A DNA stretch of 64,000 nt from Bradyrhizobium erythrophlei. Lineage in GTDB: Bacteria > Pseudomonadota > Alphaproteobacteria > Rhizobiales > Xanthobacteraceae. Shown here piece by piece: positions 35,424 to 44,055 of this stretch (position 1 is the stretch's first letter; the number at the start of each line of letters is the position of its first letter). The notes below the pieces were generated by a model that did not search any database, had not been told where the DNA came from, and worked only from the letters and a program-made list of their open reading frames with translations. Where the stretch lies: contig NZ_LT670818.1 of the NCBI RefSeq assembly GCF_900129505.1, forward strand, positions 4,559,001 to 4,623,000. Reading direction: 5' to 3'. A program made the translations under genes and the position numbers.

Positions 35424-35446
35424 AGCTCCCGCAGATCCAGGGCCGT

Positions 35447-35515
35447 GGTTTTTTCAGTTCAGCATCGTTCTCGAACGCGCTTCGCGCCCGCCGCGTCGCG
35501 CACAGGAGAGCGTGA
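35447..35515 (+). pseudogene. candidate fixI 3' remnant (deletion junction)
   Basis: The frame that ends at the TGA 35513-35515 reads SSASFSNALRARRVAHRRA. The NALR segment is where FixI/CcoI copper ATPases end, and the stop overlaps the fixS ATG as TGATG, which is how fixI and fixS are usually coupled. No other part of fixI is present upstream, where the CBS gene ends at 35423. I read this as the residue of a deletion. The match is short. Confidence 0.45.
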
Positions 35516-35673
35516 TGGAAGTGATGGTCATTCTGGTGCCGCTGGCGCTCGGACTGGGGCTCGTCGGCCTGCTCGGATTCCTCTGGTCGCTCAACAGCGG
35601 GCAGTATGACCATCTCGAGGGCGCGGCCTGGCGCGCCATTGCCGATGACGAGCAGAAGAAGCCGGCGGAGTGA
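35515..35673 (+). CDS. fixS: cbb3-type cytochrome oxidase assembly protein FixS/CcoS (orphan)
   Basis: A 52-residue protein: one membrane helix (MEVMVILVPLALGLGLVGLLGFLWSL, about 2-26) followed by the diagnostic NSGQYDHLEGAAWRAI segment. This is the full length of FixS/CcoS, needed for cofactor insertion into cbb3 cytochrome oxidase. GAGAGCG lies just upstream. The usual partners fixN, O, Q, P, G, H and I are not in the window. The gene follows a CBS gene and a possible fixI remnant, so it may be non-functional here or serve a cbb3 oxidase encoded elsewhere. Confidence 0.9.
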   Translation: MEVMVILVPLALGLGLVGLLGFLWSLNSGQYDHLEGAAWRAIADDEQKKPAE

Positions 35674-35689
35674 GGCGGTGTACCGCCGC

Positions 35690-37105
35690 TCAAAGAGATA
35701 GCGCCTTGCGGTAGAGCGCGTTGTAGCAGGCCGCCGAAATGTCCCAGCTGAACGATCGCGACATCGCGCTGCGGCGCATGGAGTAGAGGCGATCCTTCGC
35801 CATGAAGGTCGCGAAGGCGCGCCTGACCCCGCCGAGGAAGGATTCGGTCGACGGCCGGTCGAACAGGAAGCCGGTTTCGCCGTCGGTGATGGTTTCCGCC
35901 AGTCCGCCGGTCTGGTGACCGATCGGCAGCGAACCGAACTTCTGTGCATACATCTGGCTCAGCCCGCAAGGCTCGAAGCGCGACGGCATCAGGGTAAAGT
36001 CGCTGCCGGCGAAAATCCGCCGCGCCTGACCGTCATGGAAACCGATGGCCACCCCGATCGCATCCGGCCGGCGGCGATGCGCGTCGACCAGCGCCTGCTC
36101 GATGTCGGGTTCGCCGCTGCCGGTCACGATGATCTGTCCTCCGGACTCAATGATCTCGTCGGCGGCGGCCAGGACCAGATCGACGCCCTTCTGGTGAACC
36201 AGGCGCGCCACCAGGCCAAAGATCGGACCGCGCGACAGCGCCAGCCCGAACTGCTGGCGGACATAATCGGAGTTCGCCTGCTTGCCTTCCCAGTCGCCCG
36301 GCGCGAACGGCTGCGCCAGTTGCGCGCAGAGCCGCGGATCCCAACTCTCGTCGATGCCGTTCAGTATCCCCGTCAACTGAGCTGCATCGGAGCGGCGGCG
36401 GAGCAGGCCCTCCAGGCCGCAGCCGAGTTCGGGCGTGGTGATCTCCCTGGCGTAGGTCTCGCTGACCGTGGTCAGATGCGAGGCGTAGATCAGGCCGCCT
36501 TTGAGGAAGGATAATTTATCGTAAAACTCGAGGCCCTCGATATGGAAGGAGTCCTCCGGCGCGCCGATCCGCCGCAGCGACTCCTTGGGAAACAGGCCCT
36601 GATAGGCGAGGTTGTGGATGGTCAGGATGGTGGGAATCCTGATCTTGTTCCAGGCGAGATAGGCCGGCACGAGCGCGGCCTGCCAATCATTGACGTGAAC
36701 CAGGTCCGCTGCCCAGTTCTTGTCCAGACTGCCTGCGGCAAGCTCAGCCGCGACCGAGGCAAATCGTCCGAAGCGGATATCGTTGTCCGGCCAGTCGCGG
36801 CCGGACGTGTCGCCATAGGGGTTGCCTGGGCGATCATAGAGCTGCGGACAGAGAAGAACGTAGACGGGCAGGCCGTCTTTGGTCGCCGCCAATCCAAGCG
36901 TGCAGGCGGGCATTTCCGCCATCGCCGGGCACCGGCCAACGATTTGAATATGCGTGAATTGTTCGACGACGTCGCGATAGCCCGGCAGCAGGATCCTGAC
37001 GTCGGCCCAGAGCCGCAGTGCCCGGGGCAAGGCCGCCGAAACGGCAGCGAGCCCGCCCACGCGGACAAAGTCGTCCATCTCGGTTGTGACGAACAGAACT
37101 CTCAA
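35690..37105 (-). CDS. glgA: glycogen synthase (GlgA-type GT5), variant donor loop
   Basis: 471 residues from TTG at 37105. It aligns from residue 1 with GlgA: the donor-binding loop is FVRVGGLAAVSAALP, so the usual Lys15 and the Asp of KTGGLAD are Arg15 and Ala21. The C-terminal donor site is intact (GLVARLVHQKGVDLVL, SRFEPCGLSQMYAQ, TGGLAETI). GlgA adds glucose from ADP-glucose to glycogen; here the changed loop may alter donor affinity or specificity. It converges with fixS, separated by 16 bases. Confidence 0.85.
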   Translation of the reverse strand: MRVLFVTTEMDDFVRVGGLAAVSAALPRALRLWADVRILLPGYRDVVEQFTHIQIVGRCPAMAEMPACTLGLAATKDGLPVYVLLCPQLYDRPGNPYGDTSGRDWPDNDIRFGRFASVAAELAAGSLDKNWAADLVHVNDWQAALVPAYLAWNKIRIPTILTIHNLAYQGLFPKESLRRIGAPEDSFHIEGLEFYDKLSFLKGGLIYASHLTTVSETYAREITTPELGCGLEGLLRRRSDAAQLTGILNGIDESWDPRLCAQLAQPFAPGDWEGKQANSDYVRQQFGLALSRGPIFGLVARLVHQKGVDLVLAAADEIIESGGQIIVTGSGEPDIEQALVDAHRRRPDAIGVAIGFHDGQARRIFAGSDFTLMPSRFEPCGLSQMYAQKFGSLPIGHQTGGLAETITDGETGFLFDRPSTESFLGGVRRAFATFMAKDRLYSMRRSAMSRSFSWDISAACYNALYRKALSL

Positions 37106-37303
37106 ACAGCCCTCTCGTGGCCCGCTCTGACGTAAATTAATGCAAGAACGATTCCAGTTTCTCTTCTGGGTTGAAGTTGGGATCGGGCCTGGCCTTCGCC
37201 AGAGTCTTCAAGGTTCGTTGGGAAACGCTTCCCCCGTCGAGCCGCGCCATTTAGGGTCTTGCCGCGGCCCGAGGCGTGCGCGGCCGGAGGGAGTTCTCGA
37301 TCG

Positions 37304-38509
37304 ATGACGATAGCGGCAAACGATGAGGCTAATTTGACAAAGAGCTTCGCGGGTCTTCGCGTGTTGGATTTTTCAACCACGATCGCCGGTCCGCATTGTA
37401 CCCGGATGCTCGCGGACATGGGCGCGGAGGTGATCAAGATCGAACAGGCCGAAGGCGAGACGATGCGGACCCGCCCGCCGGTCCGTAACGGCTGCTCCAC
37501 CGTGTTCGGTCAGCTCAATGTCGGCAAGAAGAGCTTCGTTCTCGATCTGAAATCGCCAAACGCGATCGAAATCGTCCGCCGGCTGGTCGCAACCGCCGAT
37601 GTCCTGGTCGAGAATTTCCGCCCCGGCGTGATGCGCCGGTTGAAGCTGGACTATGGATCGCTCAACGAGCTCAATCCGAAACTGATCTATTGTTCGATCT
37701 CCGGCTACGGCCAGACCGGGCCGTCGGCGGAGCTGCCGGCCTATGCGCCGGTCATCCATGCCGCTTCCGGCTACGAGATGGCGCATCTGGCCTATCAGCC
37801 CGGGCGATCCCGCCCGGATTACTGCGGCATCTATCACGCCGACGTTCTCACCGGCGTCTATGCGTTCGGCGCCATTTCGGCGGCGCTGTATCAGCGTCAC
37901 GGCACCCGGAAAGGCCAGCACATCGACGTCTCGATGCTGGAATCGATGCTCAGCCTGACCTTGAACGAATTGCAGTGGTCGCAATTCGAAGTGAAGCCGA
38001 GCCAGCGGCCGCTGTTCGGCCCCGTCGAGACCGCAGACGGATATGTGATGCTGGCGGTCGCCAGCGAGAAGACGTTCCAGAGCCTGACCTTGGTGGTCGG
38101 TCATCCCGAATGGGTCTCCGATCCGCGCTTTGCCAAATATTCCGACCGCCGCGATCACTGGGGAGATCTGATGAGCGGCGTCGAGGCGTGGTCGCGCACG
38201 CTGACGACGGAAAAATGCCTCACCGCGTTGAACGGTCATGGCGTTCCCTGTTCCGCCTATCGCACGGTAGCCGAAGCACTGAACGATCCGCAGATCGTCC
38301 ATCGCGGCGCGTTGTCCGAGGTCAGGGATGGCGGCGGCACGTTCAAGGTCTTGAACCTGCCGTTCCGCATGTCCGGCACCACCGTGTCCGCGGCAAAGCG
38401 GATGTCGACCTTGGGCGAGCACACCGTTGCGCTGCTGAGGGAGGCCGGCCTTTCGGAGGACGAAATCGCCGCCTTCTCCGGCAAGCCGCTGGCGGCGGAA
38501 CTGCGCTGA
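37304..38509 (+). CDS. CaiB/BaiF family (class III) CoA transferase
   Basis: 401 residues from the ATG at 37304, with GGAGGGAG 11 bases upstream. The family opening FAGLRVLDFSTTIAGPHCTRMLADMGAEVIKIE is clear, and the catalytic Asp is at 180 in YHADVLTGVYAFGA. GYGQTGPSAELPAYAPVIHAASGY is also typical. It moves CoA between carboxylic acids (for example formyl- or succinyl-CoA to another acid). It lies divergent from glgA and 141 bases before an importer operon, which suggests that it activates the imported compound. Confidence 0.88.
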   Translation: MTIAANDEANLTKSFAGLRVLDFSTTIAGPHCTRMLADMGAEVIKIEQAEGETMRTRPPVRNGCSTVFGQLNVGKKSFVLDLKSPNAIEIVRRLVATADVLVENFRPGVMRRLKLDYGSLNELNPKLIYCSISGYGQTGPSAELPAYAPVIHAASGYEMAHLAYQPGRSRPDYCGIYHADVLTGVYAFGAISAALYQRHGTRKGQHIDVSMLESMLSLTLNELQWSQFEVKPSQRPLFGPVETADGYVMLAVASEKTFQSLTLVVGHPEWVSDPRFAKYSDRRDHWGDLMSGVEAWSRTLTTEKCLTALNGHGVPCSAYRTVAEALNDPQIVHRGALSEVRDGGGTFKVLNLPFRMSGTTVSAAKRMSTLGEHTVALLREAGLSEDEIAAFSGKPLAAELR

Positions 38510-38650
38510 CGGCAAGCGCGCGTCGCATCCTCTGCGGCTTTTCATCCGGCATACGCTTCTCGGCCTTGCGGCGGTCAATGTTTCCGGCCAAGCTCGCCAA
38601 CAGTTAGAGCGATCCGGAATACCGGACGTAGCGCTCTGGGAGGAGATGGC

Positions 38651-40192
38651 ATGACCGCGGCGATCGGTGCGCGCAAGCTCGCGCAAATATTCCTTGGTGC
38701 GGCATTTGGCGCGGCCATGTTGGCAGGTGCGGCGCACGCGCAGAAGCCGGGCGGCAGCATCACCGTCGGCCTCGAGTTCGATATTCCCGGTTTCGATCCC
38801 TTGAAGGTCGGCGTTTACGACACCTCGACCGAAACCGCCGCGGCGGCGATTTTCGACACGCTCACAACCCTCGACGACAAGGGAGACGCGCAACCGAAGC
38901 TTGCGCTGTCCTGGGCGCATTCCGATGATTTCAAGACCTGGACCTTCAAGCTGCGGCCCGGCGTCAAGTTCCAGGACGGCACGCCGTTCAACGCCGAAGC
39001 GGTGAAAGCCAATTTCGACCGCCAAAAGGATCCGGCCAATAAATGCCGCTGCGCCTTCTACATCGCCTACATCCACGACGTGCAGGCGCCGGACGAACTG
39101 ACGGCGGTCTACAATCTGAGCGATCCAGCGGCGAACTTGCCGGCGGTATTCACCCTGCAGAGTTCGAACAATGTCATTCATTCGCCGACGGCGTGGAAGA
39201 CCAAGGGCGACGACTACAATCGCAATCCCGTCGGTACCGGACCGTATGTCCTCAAATCCTGGACCGCGGGCGACCGTATGGTTCTCGAAAAGAATCCGGA
39301 CTACTGGGACAAGGGACATGTTTATCTCGACCGGATCGTTCTGAAGCCGCTGCCGGACGCGCAGTCGCGCTTCGCCAGCCTGCAATCGGGCGAGGCGGAT
39401 ATCATCTGGGACGACGAGGTCGACGCCGACAATATCCAGAAGGCGCAAAAGGACCCCAAGATGACGGTCCACACCTATGCGGGCTCCGGCGCTGCGGTCT
39501 ATGCCTTCAACACCAAGGCCGCGCCGTTCGACGATGTGCGGGTGCGCCAGGCGCTGGTGATGGCGATCGACCGCAACAAGATGTCGCAGGCCCTGACCAA
39601 TGGGCTCAGCCGGCCGGCCTCCAACCCCTACGGCGAGGGCTCCTGGGTCAAATGCAAGGACGACGGTGCGCTTCCCAGCGACGTCGAGAAGGCCAAGGCG
39701 CTGATCAAGGATTACGGCAAGCCGGTGGACTTCAAGATGATCGTCACCGCGACACCGCGCGGACGTAACACCGGCCAGATCCTGCAGCAGTTCTGGAAGC
39801 GGGTCGGCGCCAACATGGAGATCGAGCAGATCGACCAGGCCACCGTCGTGCCGCGCGCCTTCATGCGGCAGTTCCAGCTGACGCCGTGGCGGATCGTCGA
39901 TCTCGCCGACCCGGATCCGCAGATGTATGCGAATTTCCACACCGGCAGCCCGGTCGCGCTCGCCAATTATTCGAGCCCGGAGCTCGATCACCTGCTCGAG
40001 CATGCGCGCACCACCGCCGACATCGCCGCGCGTACCGAGGATTATTGTGCGATCAGCCGGCTGATCAATCAGGAGGCGATCTGGTTCTGGACCTTCCAGA
40101 ATACCTACTACGCGATATCGAGCGCCAAGCTGAAGGACCTGCCGAAGATCTACGGCGGCGTGATCGACGTTTCCAACGTCTGGATGGAATAG
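38651..40192 (+). CDS. ABC transporter substrate-binding protein, SBP_bac_5 (dipeptide/oligopeptide type)
   Basis: A 513-residue periplasmic binding protein: signal peptide ending AGAAHAQK, then GGSITVGLEFDIPGFDPLKVG, the KTWTFKLRPGVKFQDGTPF strand and NPVGTGPYVLKSW, all SBP_bac_5 hallmarks. An AGGAGATGG sequence precedes the ATG. It is the first gene of a five-gene importer (binding protein, two permeases, two ATPases) in tight order. This family takes peptides, but also nickel, opines, glutathione or aromatic compounds; the ligand is not known. Confidence 0.9.
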   Translation: MTAAIGARKLAQIFLGAAFGAAMLAGAAHAQKPGGSITVGLEFDIPGFDPLKVGVYDTSTETAAAAIFDTLTTLDDKGDAQPKLALSWAHSDDFKTWTFKLRPGVKFQDGTPFNAEAVKANFDRQKDPANKCRCAFYIAYIHDVQAPDELTAVYNLSDPAANLPAVFTLQSSNNVIHSPTAWKTKGDDYNRNPVGTGPYVLKSWTAGDRMVLEKNPDYWDKGHVYLDRIVLKPLPDAQSRFASLQSGEADIIWDDEVDADNIQKAQKDPKMTVHTYAGSGAAVYAFNTKAAPFDDVRVRQALVMAIDRNKMSQALTNGLSRPASNPYGEGSWVKCKDDGALPSDVEKAKALIKDYGKPVDFKMIVTATPRGRNTGQILQQFWKRVGANMEIEQIDQATVVPRAFMRQFQLTPWRIVDLADPDPQMYANFHTGSPVALANYSSPELDHLLEHARTTADIAARTEDYCAISRLINQEAIWFWTFQNTYYAISSAKLKDLPKIYGGVIDVSNVWME

Positions 40193-40198
40193 CGGCCG

Positions 40199-41149
40199 AT
40201 GCTGGGCTTCGTCGCTCGCAGGCTGCTGTACCTTCTGCCGGTTCTGGTTGCGGTATCGCTGCTGACATTCCTGATCGCTTCGCTGTTGCCGGGCGATCTC
40301 GCTCACGTGATCCTGGGCGATCAGGCGACACCGGAGAAGGTGGCGGCGCTGCGCCATGACATGGGGCTCGATCAGCCGATCTGGTGGCGTTATCTGAGCT
40401 GGCTCGGCCATGTCCTGGAAGGCGATTTCGGCCGCTCGTTCCGCACCGGACAGACCGTACTGCAGGCCGTGTCCGAGCGGCTGCCGGTGTCGCTCGAACT
40501 GATGTTCTTTGCCGAGTTCTTTGGTCTTGCCATCGGCGTACCCGTCGCGATCGCCTGCGCGGTGCGCAGCGGCAGTGCCTTCGACCGCTTCATGACCGGC
40601 AGCGCGTTCGGCATGCTGTCGGTGCCGACTTTCCTGTCCGCGATTCTCCTGATCTATCTGTTCGCGGTCGAGCTGCGCTGGCTGCCGGCGACCGGCTACG
40701 TGCCGTTCGGCGAAGACCCGGTTGCGAATTTGCGTTTCATCGTACTGCCGGCGCTGACGCTGGCGCTCGCGGAATGGCCGGGGATCATGCGCGTGCTGCG
40801 GTCCGACATGATCGCGACCTTGCAGGAAGACTACATCGCGCTCGCCAAGGCCAAGGGATTGAAGGCCTCGCGCATCCTGTTCGTGCATGCCCTGAAACCC
40901 TCGTCGCTGACGCTGATCACCATCACCGGGATCAACATCGGCCGTCTGATCGGCGGCACGCTGATCGTGGAGACGATTTTCGCGCTGCCGGGGATCGGCC
41001 GGCTTCTGGTTGCTGCGATCTACACCCGCGACCTCATCATTTTGCAGGGCGTGGTGCTGGTCGTGGCCGGCGGGTTCGTCATGATGAATTTCGTCGTCGA
41101 CATGCTCTATGCCGTTCTCGATCCCAGGATCCGCCATGGCCACGCTTGA
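40199..41149 (+). CDS. ABC transporter permease (DppB/OppB type)
   Basis: A 316-residue permease opening RRLLYLLPVLVAVSLLTFLI with the long periplasmic loop usual for DppB, DYIALAKAKGLKASRILFVHALK as the EAA loop, and TLIVETIFALPGIGRLL. It starts 6 bases after the binding protein stop and overlaps the next permease by 14 bases. It forms the pore with the DppC-like subunit. Confidence 0.92.
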   Translation: MLGFVARRLLYLLPVLVAVSLLTFLIASLLPGDLAHVILGDQATPEKVAALRHDMGLDQPIWWRYLSWLGHVLEGDFGRSFRTGQTVLQAVSERLPVSLELMFFAEFFGLAIGVPVAIACAVRSGSAFDRFMTGSAFGMLSVPTFLSAILLIYLFAVELRWLPATGYVPFGEDPVANLRFIVLPALTLALAEWPGIMRVLRSDMIATLQEDYIALAKAKGLKASRILFVHALKPSSLTLITITGINIGRLIGGTLIVETIFALPGIGRLLVAAIYTRDLIILQGVVLVVAGGFVMMNFVVDMLYAVLDPRIRHGHA

Positions 41150-42008
41150 ACTTGGCATCAACGAGGGCGGCGTCGTCAGCCCGGCAGGGCGGACGCGCCG
41201 GCTGGGGCCGCTGTTCTGGGCGGCGGTCGGCTGGACGGTTGTCATTCTGGCCGCCGCCGCGCTCGCCGACGTTTTGCCGCTGCCCAGTCCGACCGACATG
41301 GATATGCTTGAGCGCCGGGCGCCGATGTCATGGGAGCACTGGCTCGGCACCGATGGCCTCGGACGGGACGAACTGGCGCGACTGATCCAAGGGGCGCGGG
41401 TCTCGCTGACGGTGGGCCTTTGCGCGCCGGTGATCGGGGTCGCGATCGGCGGCGCGCTCGGCATGCTGGCCGGCTACTTCCGAGGCCGGTTCGAATCCCT
41501 TGTCGTGGGCAGCATGGACGTATTGCTGGCGTTTCCGCCGCTGATCCTGGCGCTGGCGGTGACCGCCTATCTCGGACAGTCATTGTTGAATCTCACCTGC
41601 ATTCTCGGCGTGCTCGGCATTCCCGCGTTCATGCGCGTCGCGCGCGCGGCAACGCTGACGCTGGCGCGGCGCGAATTCGTGATCGCTGCGCAGGCGCTGG
41701 GCGCCACTCATGCCCGCATCCTGCTGCGCGAACTGCTGCCCAATGTGTTGCTGCCGCTGCTTGCCTTCTTTCTGCTGGGGGTTGCCGTCACCATCGTCGC
41801 CGAAGGCGCGCTGTCGTTCCTGGGGCTCGGGGTGCCGCCGCCGGTATCGAGCTGGGGCAGCATGATCGGGGAGGGCCGCGAGAGCCTGGAAATTGCCCCT
41901 CGGCTCGCCTTCATTCCCGCGATCGCGATGTTCCTGACCGTGCTTTCGTTCAATTTGATAGGCGACAGCTTGAGGGCGCTCACCGATCCGAGGCAGGGCG
42001 CGCTGTGA
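41136..42008 (+). CDS. ABC transporter permease (DppC/OppC type)
   Basis: 290 residues from the ATG at 41136 (MATLELGINEGG); an ATG at 41109 is also open. DppC features are GTDGLGRDELARLIQGARVSL, the REFVIAAQALGATHARIL EAA loop, and LSFLGLGVPPPVSSWG near the end. The stop overlaps the GTG of the next gene (GTGA, 42005-42008). It is the second pore subunit. Confidence 0.92.
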   Translation: MATLELGINEGGVVSPAGRTRRLGPLFWAAVGWTVVILAAAALADVLPLPSPTDMDMLERRAPMSWEHWLGTDGLGRDELARLIQGARVSLTVGLCAPVIGVAIGGALGMLAGYFRGRFESLVVGSMDVLLAFPPLILALAVTAYLGQSLLNLTCILGVLGIPAFMRVARAATLTLARREFVIAAQALGATHARILLRELLPNVLLPLLAFFLLGVAVTIVAEGALSFLGLGVPPPVSSWGSMIGEGRESLEIAPRLAFIPAIAMFLTVLSFNLIGDSLRALTDPRQGAL

Positions 42009-43000
42009 CCGGACCGGCATTGCTTTCCGTCGAGGATGTCTCGGTTGATCTGCCGACCCCGCGGGGCAATCTCCGCGCAGTCGATCATGTCGACCTGACC
42101 GTCGGCGCCGGCCGCACCCTGGGCATCGTCGGCGAATCCGGCTGCGGCAAGACCATGCTCTCGCGCGCGGTCCTGCAGCTGCTGCCGAAAAAGGCAAAAT
42201 TGTCGGGGCGGGTGATGTTCGACGGGCAGGATCTCGTGCGGCTCGATCGCGAACGCCTGCGCAGGCTGCGCGGCCGCTCGCTCGCGGTCGTGTTCCAGGA
42301 TCCGATGACCTCGCTCAATCCGGTGCTGACCATCGGCACCCAGTTGATTGAAACGCTGCAGGAGCATCTCGAGCTCGACGGTGCGTCGGCGAAGCGGCGC
42401 AGCACGGAATTGCTGGCGGCGGTAGGCATTCCCGCGCCCGAGCAGCGGCTCGCGCAATATCCGCATCAACTGTCGGGCGGCATGCGACAGCGGGTGGCGA
42501 TCGCGATTGCGCTGTCCTGCGAACCGAAACTGCTGATCGCCGACGAGCCGACCACGGCGCTCGACGTCACCATTCAGGCCCAGATCCTCGATCTCCTGGC
42601 GCGAGAGCAGCGCCGGCGTCATATGGCAATGATCATCATCACCCATGATCTCGGCGTCGTCGCCGGCCGCACCGACGAAGCCGCGGTGATGTATGCCGGC
42701 CGCCTCGTGGAACGGGCGCCGACGCCGTTGCTGTTCAAGAACATGCATATGCCCTATACGCAAGCGCTGCTGGCGGCGATCCCCAGGATTGACGCCGCCC
42801 CGCATACGCCGCTGCCGGCGATCTCCGGTCGCCCGCCCGATCCGACCCGGCCGCTGCAAGGCTGCTCGTTTGCGCCGCGCTGCCGCTTTGCGGCCGGGCT
42901 GTGTCATCGCGAAAAGCCCCTGCTGACGGCGGCGGAATCCCCCGTGCACCAATTTGCCTGCTTCCATCCGATTCTGGCGCCGGTCAGGGTGGGCGGATGA
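42005..43000 (+). CDS. ABC transporter ATPase (DppD/OppD type)
   Basis: 331 residues from GTG at 42005. Walker [10 protein letters not shown] (unusual final M instead of ST), signature [15 protein letters not shown], Walker [14 protein letters not shown]-loop [10 protein letters not shown]. The C-terminal oligopeptide-ATPase extension has clustered Cys ([15 protein letters not shown], residues about 288-302), which in this family can hold an Fe-S cluster. It is coupled at both ends by GTGA and ATGA overlaps. Confidence 0.92.
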   Translation: MTGPALLSVEDVSVDLPTPRGNLRAVDHVDLTVGAGRTLGIVGESGCGKTMLSRAVLQLLPKKAKLSGRVMFDGQDLVRLDRERLRRLRGRSLAVVFQDPMTSLNPVLTIGTQLIETLQEHLELDGASAKRRSTELLAAVGIPAPEQRLAQYPHQLSGGMRQRVAIAIALSCEPKLLIADEPTTALDVTIQAQILDLLAREQRRRHMAMIIITHDLGVVAGRTDEAAVMYAGRLVERAPTPLLFKNMHMPYTQALLAAIPRIDAAPHTPLPAISGRPPDPTRPLQGCSFAPRCRFAAGLCHREKPLLTAAESPVHQFACFHPILAPVRVGG

Positions 43001-43986
43001 AGCAGGATGTTCGTCCATCCCCTTCGCGCGATCCGTTCCTGAGCGTGCAAAACCTCGTCGTCGAGTATGCCGTCGGCGGCAAGACCATCCACGCGGTGTC
43101 CGACGTCAGCCTCGAGGTGGCGCGCGGCGAGACGCTGGGTCTGGTCGGCGAGTCCGGCTGCGGCAAGTCCACGCTCGGCCGCGCGGTGCTGCAATTGCGC
43201 CGGGCGGAATCGGGGCGGGTGCTGTTCGACGGCCACGACCTCACGGCGATGCGCGGCGACGCCTTGCGGAAGATGCGCCAGCGCGTCCAGCTGATCTTCC
43301 AGGACCCGATCGCCTCGCTCAATCCGCGGCGGCGGATCGGCGATATCGTCGCCGAGCCGCTGGTCATCGCCGGCGTCGGCGATGCCGGGAAACGCCAGGA
43401 ACTGGTCCGCGAGGTCTTGAGCGCCGTCGGTCTCGACCCCTCGCTGGTGATGGGGCGGCTGGCGCATGAATTTTCCGGTGGTCAATGCCAGCGTATCTGC
43501 ATTGCGCGCGCGCTGGTCCTCAACCCCGAATTTGTCATCTGCGACGAGCCGGTGTCGGCGCTCGACGTTTCGATCCGGGCGCAAATTCTCAATCTCTTGG
43601 AGGACATGAAGGCGCGCTTCGGGCTGACGCTGCTGTTCATTGCCCACGATCTCGCGGTCGTGAAGGCGGTGAGCGACCGGGTCGCGGTAATGTATCTCGG
43701 CCGGCTGTGCGAGGTCGGCCCGTCCGGGCAGGTGTTTGCCCATCCCGCGCATCCCTATACCGCGCTGCTGATCGAGGCGATTCCGGTGCCGGATCCGGAC
43801 GTGCGGCCCGCCGAAAGCGTGGCAGTCGGCGAGCCGCCGTCGCCGATGTCGCCGCCGTCGGGCTGCCGCTTCCGCACCCGCTGCCCCCGCGCCGACCAGC
43901 GCTGCAGCGACGAAGTGCCGGAACTGCGCGAGGTGGCGCCCGGCCAGTTCGCCGCCTGCCATCATCCATTGATCGCAGCCGGCTAA
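42997..43986 (+). CDS. ABC transporter ATPase (DppF/OppF type)
   Basis: 329 residues from the ATG at 42997, overlapping the previous stop (ATGA). Walker A GESGCGKST, signature FSGGQCQRICIARAL, Walker B FVICDEPVSALD, H-loop IAHDLAVVKA, and the Cys-containing tail GCRFRTRCPRADQRC. It completes the importer with the DppD-like partner. A zinc alcohol dehydrogenase follows 69 bases later on the same strand. Confidence 0.92.
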   Translation: MKQDVRPSPSRDPFLSVQNLVVEYAVGGKTIHAVSDVSLEVARGETLGLVGESGCGKSTLGRAVLQLRRAESGRVLFDGHDLTAMRGDALRKMRQRVQLIFQDPIASLNPRRRIGDIVAEPLVIAGVGDAGKRQELVREVLSAVGLDPSLVMGRLAHEFSGGQCQRICIARALVLNPEFVICDEPVSALDVSIRAQILNLLEDMKARFGLTLLFIAHDLAVVKAVSDRVAVMYLGRLCEVGPSGQVFAHPAHPYTALLIEAIPVPDPDVRPAESVAVGEPPSPMSPPSGCRFRTRCPRADQRCSDEVPELREVAPGQFAACHHPLIAAG

Positions 43987-44055
43987 CCCTCTAACAACTG
44001 ACCCGGATTTGCGTGGCAGGGTCTGCCCAAGAGCAAGAACGACGGGAGAGAAGCG

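Noticed and set aside
37373..41464. A 1363-codon open frame on the minus strand
   Set aside because: It is a GC-driven antisense shadow of the CoA transferase, binding protein and permease genes on the plus strand. Its translation is rich in Arg, His, Gly and Asp without domains, and the plus-strand genes have clear families and motifs.
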